Assembly: GCA_910575255.1 (NCBI GenBank) | Contig: CAJTEM010000014.1 | Span: 62,001 to 126,000, forward strand | From: Lachnospiraceae bacterium | GTDB taxonomy: Bacteria; Bacillota; Clostridia; Lachnospirales; Lachnospiraceae | Direction of reading: 5' to 3' | Length of the DNA: 64,000 nucleotides | Shown: positions 9,007 through 17,630 of the stretch, in pieces | Layout: each line of letters opens with the position of its first letter | Position numbering within the stretch: the first letter of the stretch is position 1 | Program-made: the position numbers and the translations under genes | Notes under the pieces: model-generated | What the model was told of the DNA's origin: nothing | Databases searched by the model: none | What the model saw: the letters and a program-made list of their open reading frames with translations, nothing else

Positions 9007-9861
9007 ATGAATAATCAAAATATCATCGGAGTGATCTGCTCCTTCTATGAGCAGTTTTTTGACGCAGAAAAGAAAATTGCAGACTATATTATGGAAAACA
9101 AAAAGGAAGTGGTGGACATGACTGTGGCAGAACTGGCCCGGGCCAGCGATACCAGCGACGCCACCGTATCCCGCTTCTGCCGCCGATGCGGCTTCAAGGG
9201 CTTTCAAAGCCTGAAAATGGCGATTGCCAAGGAGGTCATGGAGGAAGAACAGGACAGTTTCCAGGTTTCCAATGAGATCGACCGGAATAACCTGCCCCAG
9301 TCCTTTCAAAACATTCTGGCTAATAAAATCGCGGAAATGACCGGGACCATGGGAATGATGGAGCCGGACAATCTGGAGACCATTCTGCGGATACTGGAAA
9401 GCGCTCATACCATCCAGTTTGCCGCCGTAGGAAACACCATTCCGGTGGCTATGGACGGCGCTTTCAAATTCAACCAGCTGGGCCTGCGGTCCGTGGCCAT
9501 GAATAGCTGGGAGGCCCAGATCGCCTTTACCTACAATCTGCTCCCTCAGGATGTGGTAATCATTATCTCCAATTCCGGAAGCTCCAGGCGGCTTCTCTCC
9601 CTGGCCAGGGGCGCCCATGAAAACGGGGCCAGGATCATTCTGATTACCAACAATCCCTCTTCTTCTCTGGCTGCTGTCAGCGACTATCAGATCATCACTG
9701 CCACCAGAGAAAAACTGCTGACCAAAGAATTCTGGTTCTCCCGGATTCCTTCCATATTAGTGATTGAAACTCTGTATCTGCTGCTGTTTGTCAGCAAAAA
9801 GGACGCCGCCGCCCACATCCGCCGTCATGAAGACGCCATCCGCCCAGACAAGCAAAACTGA
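9007..9861 (+). CDS. RpiR/MurR-family transcription regulator of the fructose genes
   Basis: DNA-binding regulator of 284 residues. Residues ~1-77 form the RpiR helix-turn-helix (MTVAELARASDTSDATVSRF then CRRCGFKGFQSLKMAIA). Residues ~125-255 form a SIS sugar-phosphate-binding domain (GNTIPVAMDGA, VIIISNSGSSRRLLSLA). The ligand is inferred to be a phosphosugar such as fructose 1-phosphate, because fruK and fruA follow on the same strand. No strong Shine-Dalgarno is evident; the purine-rich GGAGATATACAAGAA precedes the ATG. A terminator-like hairpin at 9898-9947 separates it from fruK, which has its own promoter and operators. Confidence 0.9.
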   Translation: MNNQNIIGVICSFYEQFFDAEKKIADYIMENKKEVVDMTVAELARASDTSDATVSRFCRRCGFKGFQSLKMAIAKEVMEEEQDSFQVSNEIDRNNLPQSFQNILANKIAEMTGTMGMMEPDNLETILRILESAHTIQFAAVGNTIPVAMDGAFKFNQLGLRSVAMNSWEAQIAFTYNLLPQDVVIIISNSGSSRRLLSLARGAHENGARIILITNNPSSSLAAVSDYQIITATREKLLTKEFWFSRIPSILVIETLYLLLFVSKKDAAAHIRRHEDAIRPDKQN

Positions 9862-9897
9862 GCGGATAGCAAATAAAAACCTCATATTTCCGCTATT

Positions 9898-9947
9898 TTA
9901 AAATGCACCTTACCAGGAATATAAAATCTTTGGCAGGTGCATTTTAT
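9898..9947 (+). terminator. Hairpin after the rpiR-type gene
   Basis: TAAAATGCACCT and AGGTGCATTTTA form a perfect 12-bp stem with a ~25-nt interior. A short T-rich run follows on the plus strand. It fits an intrinsic terminator between the regulator and fruK. Confidence 0.7.
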
Positions 9948-9979
9948 CATATTACGCAATATAACAGAATTCTCGCAAA

Positions 9980-10063
9980 AAGAAATACAATTTCTTCTAA
10001 AAACTATTGACGAAATAATCATTTCATGCTATGATAAAGCCATCACAAGAAATAAAATTTCTT
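9980..10063 (+). promoter_or_regulatory. fruK promoter with three operator-like inverted repeats
   Basis: The promoter is TTGACG (10007-10012), 17-bp spacer, TATGAT (10030-10035). Three inverted repeats surround it: AAGAAAT-aca-ATTTCTT at 9980-9996, GAAAT-aatc-ATTTC at 10012-10025 inside the spacer, and AAGAAAT-aaa-ATTTCTT at 10047-10063 just past the expected transcription start. The GAAAT-N3-ATTTC shape matches known RpiR/MurR family sites. I infer that the adjacent RpiR-type protein represses fruK-fruA here. Confidence 0.8.
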
Positions 10064-10086
10064 ATATGAAAGGAACAATGAAAGAA

Positions 10087-10992
10087 ATGATTTACACAAT
10101 CACTTTCAACCCTGCCCTGGACTATGTCGTGCATGTAAATAACTTCACCCCGGGAGCTGTCAACCGGACGGTAAAGGAAAACATCTTTTACGGAGGCAAG
10201 GGAATCAATGTATCCGCGATGCTGGCCAATCTCGGATATCCCAGCACCGCCCTGGGATTCATCGCAGGCTTTACCGGAGACGAGATCGAACGGGGCGTAA
10301 AAAACCTGGGCTTTTCCTCTGATTTCATCCGGATAAAGGAAGGCATGTCCCGCATTAATGTAAAGCTGAAATCCAATGAGGAAAGCGAAATCAACGGCAT
10401 GGGACCCGCCATTACCCCCAAAGATGTCAGCATACTGTTTGAGAAACTGGAGAACCTGAAAAAGGGAGACGTGCTGGTTCTTTCCGGAAGCATTCCCTCC
10501 GTTATCGACAGCCGGATCTATGAGACCATCCTGGCCCGTCTGGAGGGCAGAGGAATTCTCTCTCTGGTGGACGCGGAAAAGGATTTGCTGCTGAATGTGC
10601 TGAAGTACCATCCCTTCCTGATCAAACCCAACAATTACGAATTGGGAGATATGTTCGGCGTGACCTTAAAGGATGAATCCGAAATCATCGAATATGCCGG
10701 CCGGCTTCAGAAGATGGGAGCCAGAAACGTGCTGGTGTCCATGGCCGGAGACGGCGCCCTGCTGGTAACAGAGAATGGTCAGGTTCACCGTCAGGGGGTT
10801 GCTGACGGAATCGTGAAAAACTCCGTGGGAGCCGGAGATTCTATGGTAGCCGGTTTCCTGGCCGGATATCTGGAAAACGGCAATTATGCCCATGCTCTGC
10901 GTCTGGGAACGGCGGCAGGCGGCGCTACCGCATTTTCCGACGGACTGGGAACCAGAGAAGATATTCTGAAGCTGTACAAAACTCTGCAGTAA
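10087..10992 (+). CDS. fruK: 1-phosphofructokinase
   Basis: PfkB-family kinase of 301 residues converting fructose 1-phosphate to fructose 1,6-bisphosphate, the step after uptake by FruA. It begins with the typical MIYTITFNPALDYVV, carries GGKGINVSAMLANLG near residue 35, and ends with the ATP/catalytic motif VGAGDSMVAGFLAG containing the catalytic Asp. Three ATGs lie close together (10066, 10078, 10087). I chose 10087 by family N-terminus, although the AAAGGA at 10069 sits ~12 nt away and 10066/10078 cannot be ruled out. Codons before 10066 overlap the operators and are unlikely to be translated. Confidence 0.94.
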   Translation: MIYTITFNPALDYVVHVNNFTPGAVNRTVKENIFYGGKGINVSAMLANLGYPSTALGFIAGFTGDEIERGVKNLGFSSDFIRIKEGMSRINVKLKSNEESEINGMGPAITPKDVSILFEKLENLKKGDVLVLSGSIPSVIDSRIYETILARLEGRGILSLVDAEKDLLLNVLKYHPFLIKPNNYELGDMFGVTLKDESEIIEYAGRLQKMGARNVLVSMAGDGALLVTENGQVHRQGVADGIVKNSVGAGDSMVAGFLAGYLENGNYAHALRLGTAAGGATAFSDGLGTREDILKLYKTLQ

Positions 10993-11108
10993 AACCATCA
11001 AAACCAGGCCGTCAAATCATAATCCACAAGGCTGAAGAAATTTCCGGCGCCGGCCAGGTCAGATTTGTCTTTCACTATAAAAAACGATATGATGAAGGAG
11101 TGAATATC

Positions 11109-13073
11109 ATGAGAATAACCGAATTACTCAAAAAAGAAAGCATTCAGCTGGGCATAACCGCCGCCTCCAAAGATGACGCCATCAACCAGCTGACCGGCCT
11201 GATGGAAGCCGGGGGACGGCTGAACGACCGCGCCGGCTACAAGGACGGAATTCTGGCACGGGAAGCACAGGGGAGCACTGCAGTAGGCGACGGAATCGCA
11301 ATTCCCCACGCCAAGGCAGCTGCAGTCAGGGAGCCGGGACTGGCTGCTGTCACAGTCCCGGAGGGCGTGGATTACGAGGCCTTTGACGGCTCCCTGGCTC
11401 ACCTGATTTTCATGATTGCCGCACCGGCAGACGGAGCCGACGTCCATCTGGAGGCCCTGGCACGGCTGTCTGCCCTGCTGATGACACCGGACTTTAAGGA
11501 CAATCTGATCAATGCCTCCAGCAAGGAGGAATTCTTAAAAATCATCGATGACGCAGAAACCGCCAAATACGGCGCACCGGAAGGCATCGCTGCTTCTCAG
11601 GCTCCGACTGCTAAGACCCCGGCAGCGAATCATCCAGACACCGACGGCTACCGTCTTTTGGCTGTGACTGCCTGCCCCACTGGTATCGCCCACACCTACA
11701 TGGCTGCCGAGAACCTGGAAAACACTGCCAAAAAGATGGGCATTTCCCTGAAAGCCGAGACTGACGGCTCCGGCGGTGCCCAGAACGTGCTGACCCCGGA
11801 AGAAATCCGAAATGCCGAAGCCATCATCGTGGCCGCTGACCGGGAGATCGAGATGACCCGCTTTGACGGAAAACCTGTGCTTCAGGTCCCGGTTGCCGAC
11901 GGCATCCACAAGGCCAAAGACCTGATTGAAAAGGCAGTCTCCGGTCAGGCTCCCATCTACCACCATGCAGGCGCCTCTGAGAGCAGTTCTGCCGCTGCCG
12001 GAAGCGGAGACGGTCTGGGAAGAAAGATCTACAAGCATTTGATGAACGGAGTGTCCCACATGCTTCCCTTCGTCATCGGCGGCGGAATCCTGATTGCCCT
12101 GGCTTTCCTGTTTGATGATTACTCCATCGACCCCGCCAACTTTGGTAAAAACACGCCCCTGGCCGCTTACTTAAAGACCATCGGAGAGGAAGCCTTCGGC
12201 ATGATGCTTCCTGTCCTGTCCGGTTACATCGCCATGAGTATTGCAGATCGCCCCGGACTGGCCGTAGGTTTTGTGTCCGGCATCGTAGCCAAGATGGGAA
12301 TGACCTTTGTCAATCCTGCCGGCGGCGCTGTCAATGCCGGTTTCTTGGGAGCTCTGTTTGCCGGTTTTGCCGGCGGATACCTGGTAGTCGGCCTGAAAAA
12401 GCTGTTCTCCAAACTGCCCAAATCCTTAGAAGGAATCAAGCCGGTTCTCCTCTATCCGGTTCTGGGAATTTTCCTGGGAGCTGTGGTAACTACCTTTATC
12501 AACCCCTACATGGGAATGATCAATGACGGGCTGACAAACTTCCTCAACGGCATGGGCGGCGCCAGCCGGATTGTACTCGGCATGATCGTCGGCGCCATGA
12601 TGTCCATTGATATGGGCGGCCCCTTCAACAAAGCCGCTTACGTATTCGGCACTGCCCAGCTGGCAGAAGGCAACTTCGAGGTTATGGCCGCCGTTATGGC
12701 CGGAGGCATGGTTCCCCCCATCGCCATCGCTCTGTGCACTACCTTCTTTAAAAACAAATTCACCGTAAAAGAATGTCAGTCCGGTGTTGTCAACTACATT
12801 ATGGGACTTTCCTTCATCACTGAAGGAGCGATCCCCTTCGCCGCCTCGGACCCCTTAAGAATCATCCCCTCCTGCGCCATCGGAGCCGCTGTCGCCGGCG
12901 GACTGTCCATGTTCTTCGGCTGCACCCTCCGGGCTCCCCACGGCGGACTCTTCGTACTCCCAACCATCGGGAACCCGCTGGCCTACCTGGCCGCCGTCCT
13001 GATCGGAGCAGTCACAGGCGCCCTGATTCTCAGCCTGCTGAAGAAAAACTTAAATGAAGAGGAAAGACAGTAA
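11109..13073 (+). CDS. fruA: Fructose-specific PTS enzyme IIABC
   Basis: Membrane phosphotransferase of 654 residues importing fructose as fructose 1-phosphate. EIIA is residues ~1-150 with the phosphorylated His67 in GDGIAIPHAKA. EIIB is residues ~182-285 with Cys190 in VTACPTGIAHTYMAAE. EIIC is residues ~305-645 with about nine or ten membrane segments (GVSHMLPFVIGGGILIALAF, DMGGPFNKAAY, FITEGAIPFAASDP). The start at 11109 follows AAGGAG by 8 nt. It lies downstream of fruK in the same transcription unit, and a strong hairpin follows at 13083. Confidence 0.96.
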   Translation: MRITELLKKESIQLGITAASKDDAINQLTGLMEAGGRLNDRAGYKDGILAREAQGSTAVGDGIAIPHAKAAAVREPGLAAVTVPEGVDYEAFDGSLAHLIFMIAAPADGADVHLEALARLSALLMTPDFKDNLINASSKEEFLKIIDDAETAKYGAPEGIAASQAPTAKTPAANHPDTDGYRLLAVTACPTGIAHTYMAAENLENTAKKMGISLKAETDGSGGAQNVLTPEEIRNAEAIIVAADREIEMTRFDGKPVLQVPVADGIHKAKDLIEKAVSGQAPIYHHAGASESSSAAAGSGDGLGRKIYKHLMNGVSHMLPFVIGGGILIALAFLFDDYSIDPANFGKNTPLAAYLKTIGEEAFGMMLPVLSGYIAMSIADRPGLAVGFVSGIVAKMGMTFVNPAGGAVNAGFLGALFAGFAGGYLVVGLKKLFSKLPKSLEGIKPVLLYPVLGIFLGAVVTTFINPYMGMINDGLTNFLNGMGGASRIVLGMIVGAMMSIDMGGPFNKAAYVFGTAQLAEGNFEVMAAVMAGGMVPPIAIALCTTFFKNKFTVKECQSGVVNYIMGLSFITEGAIPFAASDPLRIIPSCAIGAAVAGGLSMFFGCTLRAPHGGLFVLPTIGNPLAYLAAVLIGAVTGALILSLLKKNLNEEERQ

Positions 13074-13082
13074 TTTCCTGAC

Positions 13083-13130
13083 AAAGAGAAAGCCTCCGGC
13101 AGATTTTCCCGCCGGAAGCTTTCTCTTTCT
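13083..13130. terminator. Bidirectional hairpin between fruA and the DUF1266 gene
   Basis: AAAGAGAAAGC-CTCCGGC and GCCGGA-AGCTTTCTCTTT pair in an ~17-bp stem with a 10-nt loop. It sits between convergent genes and can end transcription from both sides. Confidence 0.75.
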
Positions 13131-13226
13131 GTTATTCTTATTCTCCGAATTCGAATCCGGAAAACCCGCCATCTCATAATCTTTTCCTGATCGCCCCAGA
13201 AAACGCTATGGACATAACCGGTCCCT

Positions 13227-14522
13227 CTATACCTCTCCTGCCTTCTCCTTTACCGGCTCCATGCGCGCCCCGTCTGTTCCCAGCGGAAGCATCCAGGGAA
13301 GACGGTAGGGACTGTCCTTCCGGCTGCACAGGTTCTGATAAATCCGGCGCCGCATGGCCACCGCCGTGCCGTCATTGTCCGGAGAAGCCTGGCTGCGCCA
13401 TCGGGCATAGGCTTCCAGATAACTCTGATTTAACTCCTCCCAGTCCGCAAAGGTTCTCTGGATAATATTGCCCACCACGCTGGAACGTTTTGTCAGCTCC
13501 TCCTTCGTCAGCCACCCGGCTATATAACCCATTCCCAGGAGCTGGGTGGAGCGGCATAGCTCCCATGCCCGGTCGGACTGGGTCTCACAATCCCAGAACC
13601 CGGTTCCCCTGCTCATGTATTCCACGGTCTCCAGCAAATCCTCACGATTTTTAATATCCCAGTCCCGCTTCAGCACCTTGACCGTGAATTTCCGGCTGTC
13701 CTCGTCCTTCGGCTTCCCGCCCAGATAAAGCGGGCTGTATACGGAATTGGGGCTGGCCAGCTTTCCCTTATAATTCAGCTGGCCGAAAAACTGTGCCCAG
13801 ATTGCGTAGGTACCCAGAATCCATCGTTCCTGATCATTCTGCGGCGTGGAAGCCAGCTCCTCCTTCTTCCTGCAGCGCAGGTCAATCACTGTCGTTGCCG
13901 CCAGACCGGATACCAGACCTGCCGCCAGCGCAATCAGCATGATATCTTCTTTTATTTCCTCCAGCTCAGGAAGCTCCCTGCCGAAATCCCCCTCCATGTC
14001 CAGATACCCGTCCGTATACGTGATCCAATCCGCAGCCCTTGCCTCCTCCGGATCCGTCTCATTGGGCCAGGGACGCAGAACCCCCACCGGATAGGTGACA
14101 ATTTCATGATCCGTATTCAAGGAAATCGAACCGTCTTCTTGCACATATTCCGTATCCTCCGCCTCAAAATTGATTCTGGCCGCTATCACGGTCCCATCCT
14201 CCAGCGGAATCTTGCTGTAATAAATATCCCCGATCAGATTGCCGCTGTTTTTGGTCCAGTCACCGAACTCCTCATTTTTCAGGACAAACTTTTTCCCCTG
14301 CTCAATCTCTTCCAGGGTGGAAACCACCGGCACACTCCCGTCAGCCCGGCTTCCCACGCTGCCCGGCGACAAATCCAGCTCACTCATCCGGGACTTATAA
14401 ATTCCGGGACCGATCACCGATGCCCCCACAAAGCCAAATACCATCATAACGCCCAAGAGTCCGACTGCCAATAGCTTCTGCCTGGTATTGGTATGTCCGA
14501 CATAGATACGCGTAACCGCCAT
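13227..14522 (-). CDS. DUF1266 membrane protein
   Basis: The 431-residue protein has a membrane segment at ~17-40, a likely outside-facing domain of ~150 residues, a second membrane segment at ~192-215 (IALAAGLVSGLAATTVI), and a C-terminal domain of ~190 residues. The C-terminal part matches DUF1266 by AWELCRSTQLLGMGYIAGWL followed by a conserved W and YARWR. The N-terminal extracytoplasmic part has no family I recognise. A possible Shine-Dalgarno GGAGGAGCAGCAAG precedes the ATG at 14522. Function is unknown; it is convergent with fruA and divergent from the PurF-like gene. Confidence 0.7.
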   Translation of the reverse strand: MAVTRIYVGHTNTRQKLLAVGLLGVMMVFGFVGASVIGPGIYKSRMSELDLSPGSVGSRADGSVPVVSTLEEIEQGKKFVLKNEEFGDWTKNSGNLIGDIYYSKIPLEDGTVIAARINFEAEDTEYVQEDGSISLNTDHEIVTYPVGVLRPWPNETDPEEARAADWITYTDGYLDMEGDFGRELPELEEIKEDIMLIALAAGLVSGLAATTVIDLRCRKKEELASTPQNDQERWILGTYAIWAQFFGQLNYKGKLASPNSVYSPLYLGGKPKDEDSRKFTVKVLKRDWDIKNREDLLETVEYMSRGTGFWDCETQSDRAWELCRSTQLLGMGYIAGWLTKEELTKRSSVVGNIIQRTFADWEELNQSYLEAYARWRSQASPDNDGTAVAMRRRIYQNLCSRKDSPYRLPWMLPLGTDGARMEPVKEKAGEV

Positions 14523-14704
14523 CTTGCTGCTCCTCCTTTTAATTTCGTATTGCTGGTTTTTTTATAAGAATTTTTAATAAATACAACGATTGTCTTTCTC
14601 ACATCTAATATGTTACACTTGCCTGTGTATTCTTTTTCTGAATGCTCCACGTTTTATATTACCATATTTTAATACACAATACAATCATTTGGAGGAATCG
14701 CAAA

Positions 14705-16198
14705 ATGGGTGGATTTTTCGGTGTCACATCTAAGGAAGACTGTGTCATGGATCTCTTTTTCGGAACCGACTACCATTCCCACTTGGGCACCCGCAGAGGC
14801 GGCATGGCAGTTTATGGCAAAAGCGGCTTTCAGAGAAGCATCCACAATATCGAAAATTCTCCGTTCCGCACCAAATTCGAGCGGGACGTAGAGGAGCTTG
14901 CCGGCACCTCCGGCATCGGCTCCATCTCTGACAATGAACCGCAGCCGCTGCTCATCCAGTCCCATCTGGGCAGTTACGCCATTGTCACCGTCGGTAAGAT
15001 CAACAATGAGGAGGATCTGATTCATCAGGCCTTTGAAAATGGTCACATTCATTTTATGGAGATGTCCGGCGGGCGGATTAACGCCACCGAGCTGACAGCT
15101 TCCATCATCAATCAGAAGCAAAGCCTGGTGGAGGGACTTCTCTATGCCCAGGAACTGATCGAAGGCTCTATGAGCATTCTTCTTTTGACTCCGGAAGGAA
15201 TCTACGCCTCCCGGGATCGCTACGGACGCACTCCGGTGGTCATCGGAAAAAAAGAAAATGCTTACTGCGTATCCTTTGAAAGCTTTGCCTACATCAATCT
15301 GGGGTATCACGACTGCACGGAATTAGGCCCCGGAGAAATCGCTCTTATCAGCCCCACCGGAATCCAGTCTCTAAGCCGGCCCAGAAAAGAACGGAAGGTC
15401 TGCTCCTTTCTCTGGGTCTATTATGGCTATCCCACCTCCAGCTATGAAGGGGTAAATGTAGAAGAAATGCGCTACCGCTGCGGAGAGCTTCTCGCACGCC
15501 GGGACTTAGGAGAATGCACAGGGAACTGCCAGGGCTGTCCGGGGCATGCCGCAAAAGCTTCCTCCCGGGAAGCTGCATCCACGCCCAACGAGGCCATCCA
15601 ACCGGATATCGTGGCCGGTGTTCCGGATTCCGGCATTGCCCATGCCATCGGCTATGCCAATGAGTCCGGTATCCCCTTTGCCCGTCCTTTTATCAAATAC
15701 ACTCCCACCTGGCCCCGCTCTTTTATGCCTCAGAACCAGAGCCAGAGGAATCTGATTGCCAAGATGAAACTCATCCCGGTGGACGCGCTGATTCGGGATA
15801 AAAGTCTTCTTCTGATCGATGATTCCATTGTGCGCGGTACTCAGCTTGGAGAAACCACAGCATTTTTGTACAAAAGCGGAGCCAGAGAAGTACATATCCG
15901 CCCGGCATGCCCTCCTTTGCTGTTTGGCTGTAAATACCTGAATTTCTCCCGTTCCAGCTCAGAGCTGGATCTGATCACCCGCCGGATTATCCGCGAAAGA
16001 GAGGGCGATAACATCACTTCCCGGCTTCTGGCTGATTACGCGGATCCGGACAGCCGGAATTATCTGGAGATGGTGGAAGAGATACGCAAACGTCTGAACT
16101 TCACCACTCTGAAATATCACCGTCTGGATGATCTGATCGCCTCCATCGGCCTTCCTGCCGATTCTTTGTGTACTTATTGCTGGAATGGAAAAGAATAG
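14705..16198 (+). CDS. Amidophosphoribosyltransferase (PurF) homologue lacking the N-terminal Cys
   Basis: The 497-residue protein has the PurF layout. Residues ~1-235 are an Ntn glutaminase-like domain (HSHLGTRRGGMAV), and residues ~255-490 are a PRTase domain with the PRPP loop SLLLIDDSIVRGTQ. Normal PurF begins MCG..., with Cys1 as nucleophile after processing; this one begins MGGFFGVTS, so the glutaminase nucleophile is absent. Cysteines resembling the Fe-S ligands of Bacillus PurF remain: KVCSF, FGCKY and CTYCWNGK. An additional Cys-rich insert (CTGNCQGC) lies near residue 270. Start ATG at 14705 has GGAGG. It may use ammonia or act outside purine synthesis. The family is clear; activity is open. 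Confidence 0.85.
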   Translation: MGGFFGVTSKEDCVMDLFFGTDYHSHLGTRRGGMAVYGKSGFQRSIHNIENSPFRTKFERDVEELAGTSGIGSISDNEPQPLLIQSHLGSYAIVTVGKINNEEDLIHQAFENGHIHFMEMSGGRINATELTASIINQKQSLVEGLLYAQELIEGSMSILLLTPEGIYASRDRYGRTPVVIGKKENAYCVSFESFAYINLGYHDCTELGPGEIALISPTGIQSLSRPRKERKVCSFLWVYYGYPTSSYEGVNVEEMRYRCGELLARRDLGECTGNCQGCPGHAAKASSREAASTPNEAIQPDIVAGVPDSGIAHAIGYANESGIPFARPFIKYTPTWPRSFMPQNQSQRNLIAKMKLIPVDALIRDKSLLLIDDSIVRGTQLGETTAFLYKSGAREVHIRPACPPLLFGCKYLNFSRSSSELDLITRRIIREREGDNITSRLLADYADPDSRNYLEMVEEIRKRLNFTTLKYHRLDDLIASIGLPADSLCTYCWNGKE

Positions 16199-16230
16199 TA
16201 ACCGTTCCAAGAATAATGCATCTTTCCGGT

Positions 16231-16280
16231 TCAGGGAAAGGCGGCTGCATTGCGCATCCGCCTTTCCCTGAGTCTGTATT
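16231..16280 (+). terminator. Terminator after the PurF-like gene
   Basis: TCAGGGAAAGGCGG and CCGCCTTTCCCTGA form a perfect 14-bp stem with a 13-nt loop. A T-rich but interrupted tail follows. It may serve both this gene and the convergent surface-protein gene. Confidence 0.7.
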
Positions 16281-16315
16281 CTTCTTACGTTTTTTCAGAT
16301 AGTCCTGTTTTCTGC

Positions 16316-16855
16316 TCACGATCTCTTTCCCAGATAATCCTGTCTTCTCTTCCTTTTTGAAAAATGATTCAGGATTCCCCCTGCAATGACAATCAGCGCG
16401 GCCATGGCCAGAACCCGTTTCGCTGCTTCCTTCGGCAATGGGTTCTCCGGGCCGATGGAATCTGCATAAAACCGGAGCGAATAAGGGATCTCATGAGGCT
16501 CACCCAATATATGGGTGCCGGCAACTATCTCAATCTCCTTGTCAAATGCAGAAATCGGAATCTGAAAGCAGGAGTTCTCCCCCTCCTCACTCTGATTGTC
16601 ATAGGTGATTCCCGCAATGTGCAACGTGTCATACTGAGAACTGCTCCAGATAATCCGGGCAAAATAGTCCCCGTCCTCTGCCACCATCACAGCCGGTGTC
16701 TCCACATGAACCCTGCCGCTGCCTCCGGACAGCCGCACTTCCACTGCATATCTGCCGTCTTCCAGTCCCTCCGACGCCGCTGCGCAAGATGCGCCGGCAA
16801 GCAGAAACAGACTGATCATCACCAAACCTCTTCTCCAACCATTCCTGAAATTCAC
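16316..16855 (-). CDS. Surface-anchored protein with a NEAT/Shp-like domain
   Basis: The 179-residue protein has a signal peptide (residues ~8-27, ending ASCAAAS), one beta-rich domain and a C-terminal membrane anchor (~150-167) followed by KRKRRQ. The domain pattern DGRYAVEVRLSGGSGRVHVE, then an alanine/aspartate turn and IIWSSSQYDTLHIAGITY, resembles heme-binding NEAT/Shp-like surface domains of Firmicutes. I make this link from pattern memory, not from a search. It is last in the run cbiL-ABC ATPase-ABC permease, 41 bp after the permease, and may bind a metal-containing ligand outside the cell. Confidence 0.55.
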   Translation of the reverse strand: MNFRNGWRRGLVMISLFLLAGASCAAASEGLEDGRYAVEVRLSGGSGRVHVETPAVMVAEDGDYFARIIWSSSQYDTLHIAGITYDNQSEEGENSCFQIPISAFDKEIEIVAGTHILGEPHEIPYSLRFYADSIGPENPLPKEAAKRVLAMAALIVIAGGILNHFSKRKRRQDYLGKRS

Positions 16856-16896
16856 AGTTTTCTCCCATGCCTGCCCGCAAACGGTTCCGGCCTCTC

Positions 16897-17628
16897 CTAC
16901 AGATTCCTCTTTTTATACAAAAAACAAAAAGCCATAAGCATCAATAGCATCAGATAAACCAGCAGCACCCCGATCCCTCCAAAAGAAAATGCCTCCCTGT
17001 TCGCAATCTGTCGGATCATACTGCTTGCCTGAGAAAGCGGAAGATAATGGATAATCTCCCTCAGTCCATGAGGGATTGCCTCCGCTGCAAAGAAGGTATT
17101 GCACAGATATGCCATCGGCATGATCACATAATTGGAAAACCGCGGTACATCTGTATGGCTTTTGGCATAAAAGGAAACTACGACTCCCATTGTTGCAAAC
17201 ACAGCCCCGTTTAAAAACATGATCAGAAACGACCAGCCATTAAAACATAGATTCGTCCCGATCGGAAGCACCAGAAAAAGTATGACAACTCCCGCGTAGA
17301 TTCCCCTCAGACTGCCCCCGATGATCTGCCCGATTACAAACTGCCACAGCGGTGTCGGAGAAATCATCACCTGATCCAAAGCCTTTTCATACAGGCGCTG
17401 CACATTCAGATTCTGGGCAATCGCATTAAAGCTTCCGTTCATGGTGGTCAGCGCCACCACACCCGGAATCAGGAAATTCAGATACGGCTGCCCGTGGGAA
17501 ACCGTCTGGATCCCCATCCCGAACACCAGAATATACATCAGCGGCGCCACCATCGCCGCTAAAGTGATCTTATAAAAATCCCGTCTGAACTCTACCCATT
17601 TTTCCCACAATACAGTCAAAATTCCCAT
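16897..17628 (-). CDS. ABC-2 type transporter permease
   Basis: Membrane subunit of 243 residues with about six predicted segments, including PLMYILVFGMGIQTV, FLIPGVVALTTMNGS and the ABC-2 signature MPMAYLCNTFFAAEAIP. Such proteins pair with one ATPase and usually export drugs, polysaccharide or other hydrophobic ligands. The ATG at 17628 lies 2 nt past the ATPase stop, so the two are coupled. The substrate is unknown; the neighbours hint at a corrinoid or metal link. Confidence 0.88.
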   Translation of the reverse strand: MGILTVLWEKWVEFRRDFYKITLAAMVAPLMYILVFGMGIQTVSHGQPYLNFLIPGVVALTTMNGSFNAIAQNLNVQRLYEKALDQVMISPTPLWQFVIGQIIGGSLRGIYAGVVILFLVLPIGTNLCFNGWSFLIMFLNGAVFATMGVVVSFYAKSHTDVPRFSNYVIMPMAYLCNTFFAAEAIPHGLREIIHYLPLSQASSMIRQIANREAFSFGGIGVLLVYLMLLMLMAFCFLYKKRNL

Positions 17629-17630
17629 CA

